From NCBI GenBank assembly GCA_041608535.1, contig JBFISM010000091.1:1-15159 (forward strand): DNA of 15,159 nucleotides, written 5' to 3'. The notes beneath the pieces were generated by a model. It did no database searches and was not told where the DNA came from. It saw nothing but the letters and a program-made list of their open reading frames with translations. This document shows positions 13,658 through 15,159 of the stretch, one piece after another. Position 1 is the first letter of the stretch. The number at the start of each line of letters is the position of its first letter. This stretch comes from JBFISM01 sp041608535 (GTDB lineage Bacteria; Actinomycetota; Acidimicrobiia; Spongiisociales; UBA5794). The translations under genes were made by a program, and so were the position numbers.

Positions 13658-14416
13658 CTACAAGCGCCCGGCGTCGACAATGCGCTGCAAGAACTGCTGG
13701 GTGCGGGGCTGCTGAGGTGAGGTGAAGATCTCCGCCGGCGGACCCTGCTCCAGGATCTCGCCCGCATCGAGAAAGCACACCCGATCAGCGACGTCTCTGG
13801 CAAAGCCCATCTCGTGGGTGGCGATGAGCATCGTCATTCCTTCGGCCTTCAGCTCGCGGATCACGTCGAGCACTTCCGCCACCAGCTCCGGATCGAGCGC
13901 AGAGGTCACCTCGTCGAACAACATCAGCTCGGGCTGCGTCGCCAAGGCACGACCCCCAGCGACCCGCTGCTGCTGGCCGCCCGACAGTCGATCCGGGTAG
14001 TCCTCGGCCTTGTCCTCGAGACCAAACCGCACGAGCAGCTCCATCGCCTTCGCCTCCGCCTCGTGACGAGCAGCGCCGTGGACCTTGCGTGGGCTCAGCG
14101 TGATGTTGTCGAGCACACTCATGTGGGGGAACAGGTTGAACGCCTGGAACACGATCCCCATCGTGAGCCGGACCTCATCCGGATTGACCTCGGGGCTGGT
14201 TATGACCCTGCCATCGAGCACGATGTCGCCGCCGTCGATGTCGAGGAGGAGGTTGACACATTTGAGCAGCGTCGACTTGCCCGATCCGGAGGATCCGATG
14301 AGACAGACCGCCTCGTGCGGGAGGACGACCAAGTCGATGCCGGAGAGAACGACCTTGTCGTCGAAGGCCTTGCTCACCCCCTGCAGCTCCAGCTTGGGTG
14401 CAGCAGCGGCCGTCAC
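13658..14416 (-). CDS. Polar amino acid ABC transporter ATPase (GlnQ/HisP type)
   Basis: This 252-residue nucleotide-binding subunit is of the polar amino acid uptake family. I place the start at GTG 14416, overlapping the permease stop in GTGA; a reading from 14470 would add 18 residues encoded within the permease gene. Motifs: Walker A G-S-S-G-S-G-K-S (41-48); Q-loop Gln91 in V-F-Q-A-F-N-L-F-P-H, diagnostic of this group; L-S-G-G-Q-Q-Q-R (144-151); Walker B L-M-L-F-D-E (Asp168, Glu169) followed by V-T-S-A-L-D-P-E; and switch His201 in A-T-H-E-M. After the signature the sequence reads R-V-A-G-G-R-A-L instead of the common R-V-A-I-A-R-A-L. It works with the upstream permease; the binding protein lies outside the window or elsewhere. 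Confidence 0.95.
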   Translation of the reverse strand: MTAAAAPKLELQGVSKAFDDKVVLSGIDLVVLPHEAVCLIGSSGSGKSTLLKCVNLLLDIDGGDIVLDGRVITSPEVNPDEVRLTMGIVFQAFNLFPHMSVLDNITLSPRKVHGAARHEAEAKAMELLVRFGLEDKAEDYPDRLSGGQQQRVAGGRALATQPELMLFDEVTSALDPELVAEVLDVIRELKAEGMTMLIATHEMGFARDVADRVCFLDAGEILEQGPPAEIFTSPQQPRTQQFLQRIVDAGRL

Positions 14417-15159
14417 GGCGCCACCGCCTGCTTGCGGCGCCGATCGCGCTCGGTGTACCAGTCGGTCCACCGGGCCACCGGCACCGACACCAGCAAGAAC
14501 AAGAGCGTCGCAGCGATGTAGCCGGTGTAGTTGAAGGTGCGTGCGTTGTAGATCTCTGCGGCCCGTACCCCCTCGCGGATCCCGAGCACGAACACCAGGG
14601 CCACGTCCTTTTGCAGGCTGACGAAGCCGTTGAGAAGCGCGGGGATCACGTTGCGGATCGCCTGGGGAACGATCACGTGCCGTAGCGCCTGGATCTGGGT
14701 GAGCCCCAGCGAACGCGCCGACATGCGCTGGCTCTCATGGACCGAGTCGATCCCCGCCCGGTACACCTCGGCGGTGTATGCCGAATAGCTGATGACGAGC
14801 GCCGTGATTCCCCAGAACAACTCGCCGCTCGGCACACCGGGAAGCTGCAACGCCGGCACCCCGAAACCGAGCAGCAGGATGAGCAGGATGATCGGGATTC
14901 CGCGGATCAGATCGATGAAGGCCACCGCCAGCGCCCGGATCGGGAAGAAGGCCGGCCCCCGCAGCGCCCGCGCCATCGCAATGAGGAGCGCAAACACCAC
15001 GATGAGAACCTCGGCGAGCAGTAACATACGCACGTCCAGCCAGAAGCCGGCGAGCACCTCTGGAAACGACTCGCGGAAGTGGAAGCCGGAGAAGAACTGC
15101 CGTTGCACCGCCGGCCACGCCTCTGAGGTGAGGATGGCCCACAGCGCAAACCCGGCGAA
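14413..15159 (-). CDS. Polar amino acid ABC transporter permease (5' end beyond window)
   Basis: The visible 248 residues form an inner-membrane permease of the His/Glu/Gln/Arg/opine family. A GTG at 15108 could serve as a start, but the frame stays open to the window edge for another 17 codons (F-A-G-F-A-L-W-A-I-L-T-S-E-A-W-P-A) that read like the natural hydrophobic lead-in of these proteins, so the gene probably begins further right. Hydrophobic helices lie near the start, around the L-I-R-G-I-P-I-I-L-L-I-L-L family motif, and toward the C-terminus. The EAA loop that docks on the ATPase is present as S-L-G-L-T-Q-I-Q-A-L-R-H-V-I-V-P-Q-A-I-R, followed by the K-D-V-A-L signature. The stop overlaps the ATPase start by 4 bases. 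Substrate is likely a polar amino acid, not further resolvable. Confidence 0.92.
   Translation of the reverse strand, partial: FAGFALWAILTSEAWPAVQRQFFSGFHFRESFPEVLAGFWLDVRMLLLAEVLIVVFALLIAMARALRGPAFFPIRALAVAFIDLIRGIPIILLILLLGFGVPALQLPGVPSGELFWGITALVISYSAYTAEVYRAGIDSVHESQRMSARSLGLTQIQALRHVIVPQAIRNVIPALLNGFVSLQKDVALVFVLGIREGVRAAEIYNARTFNYTGYIAATLLFLLVSVPVARWTDWYTERDRRRKQAVAP

Overview
The window comes from a high-GC bacterial chromosome with dense, mostly co-directional gene blocks, frequent GTG starts, 4-base GTGA/ATGA overlaps and hairpin terminators that lack a T-run. The solute-binding lipoprotein has a long Ala/Glu-rich stalk of a kind common in actinobacterial lipoproteins, and the two-component pair resembles actinobacterial MprAB-type systems. 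I infer an actinobacterium, possibly Acidimicrobiia; no rRNA or marker gene here proves this.

Region 1 (1-6011) is a divergently organised transport and catabolism cluster. On the minus strand are a NitT/TauT-type solute-binding lipoprotein, a strong intra-operon hairpin, the cognate inner-membrane permease, and the first codons of a further gene with an excellent ribosome site at the left edge. On the plus strand, from the same 184-base control region, are the ATPase, an MFS transporter and a thiamine-diphosphate (ThDP) enzyme of the acetolactate synthase/2-oxo-acid decarboxylase superfamily. The last three overlap by 4 bases and are almost certainly one transcript. The simplest reading is an importer split over two divergent operons feeding a substrate to the ThDP enzyme; the substrate cannot be read from the sequence.

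Region 2 (6012-8935) is a minus-strand operon: OmpR-type response regulator, membrane histidine kinase, and a HAD-family phosphatase-like protein, ending at hairpins shared with the convergent region 1 operon.

Region 3 (8936-9547) is a 612-base gene-free interval. It has an AT-rich island with short repeats next to the regulator gene, then several inverted repeats and a GC-rich repeat-like mosaic leading to the next gene. It is the most structurally unusual stretch in the window.

Region 4 (9548-13615) carries, on the plus strand, a large RND/MMPL-family membrane transporter with an EF-hand-like loop, a strong terminator hairpin, and an M20-family metallopeptidase/deacylase.

Region 5 (13616-15159) is a minus-strand polar amino acid ABC importer: a permease running off the right edge and its ATPase, overlapping by 4 bases and convergent with the M20 gene.

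I see no CRISPR array, tRNA, rRNA, transposase, phage gene or toxin-antitoxin pair. Nothing here is clearly a new molecular machine. The best candidates for new biology are the split transporter plus ThDP enzyme locus and the structured 8936-9547 interval.
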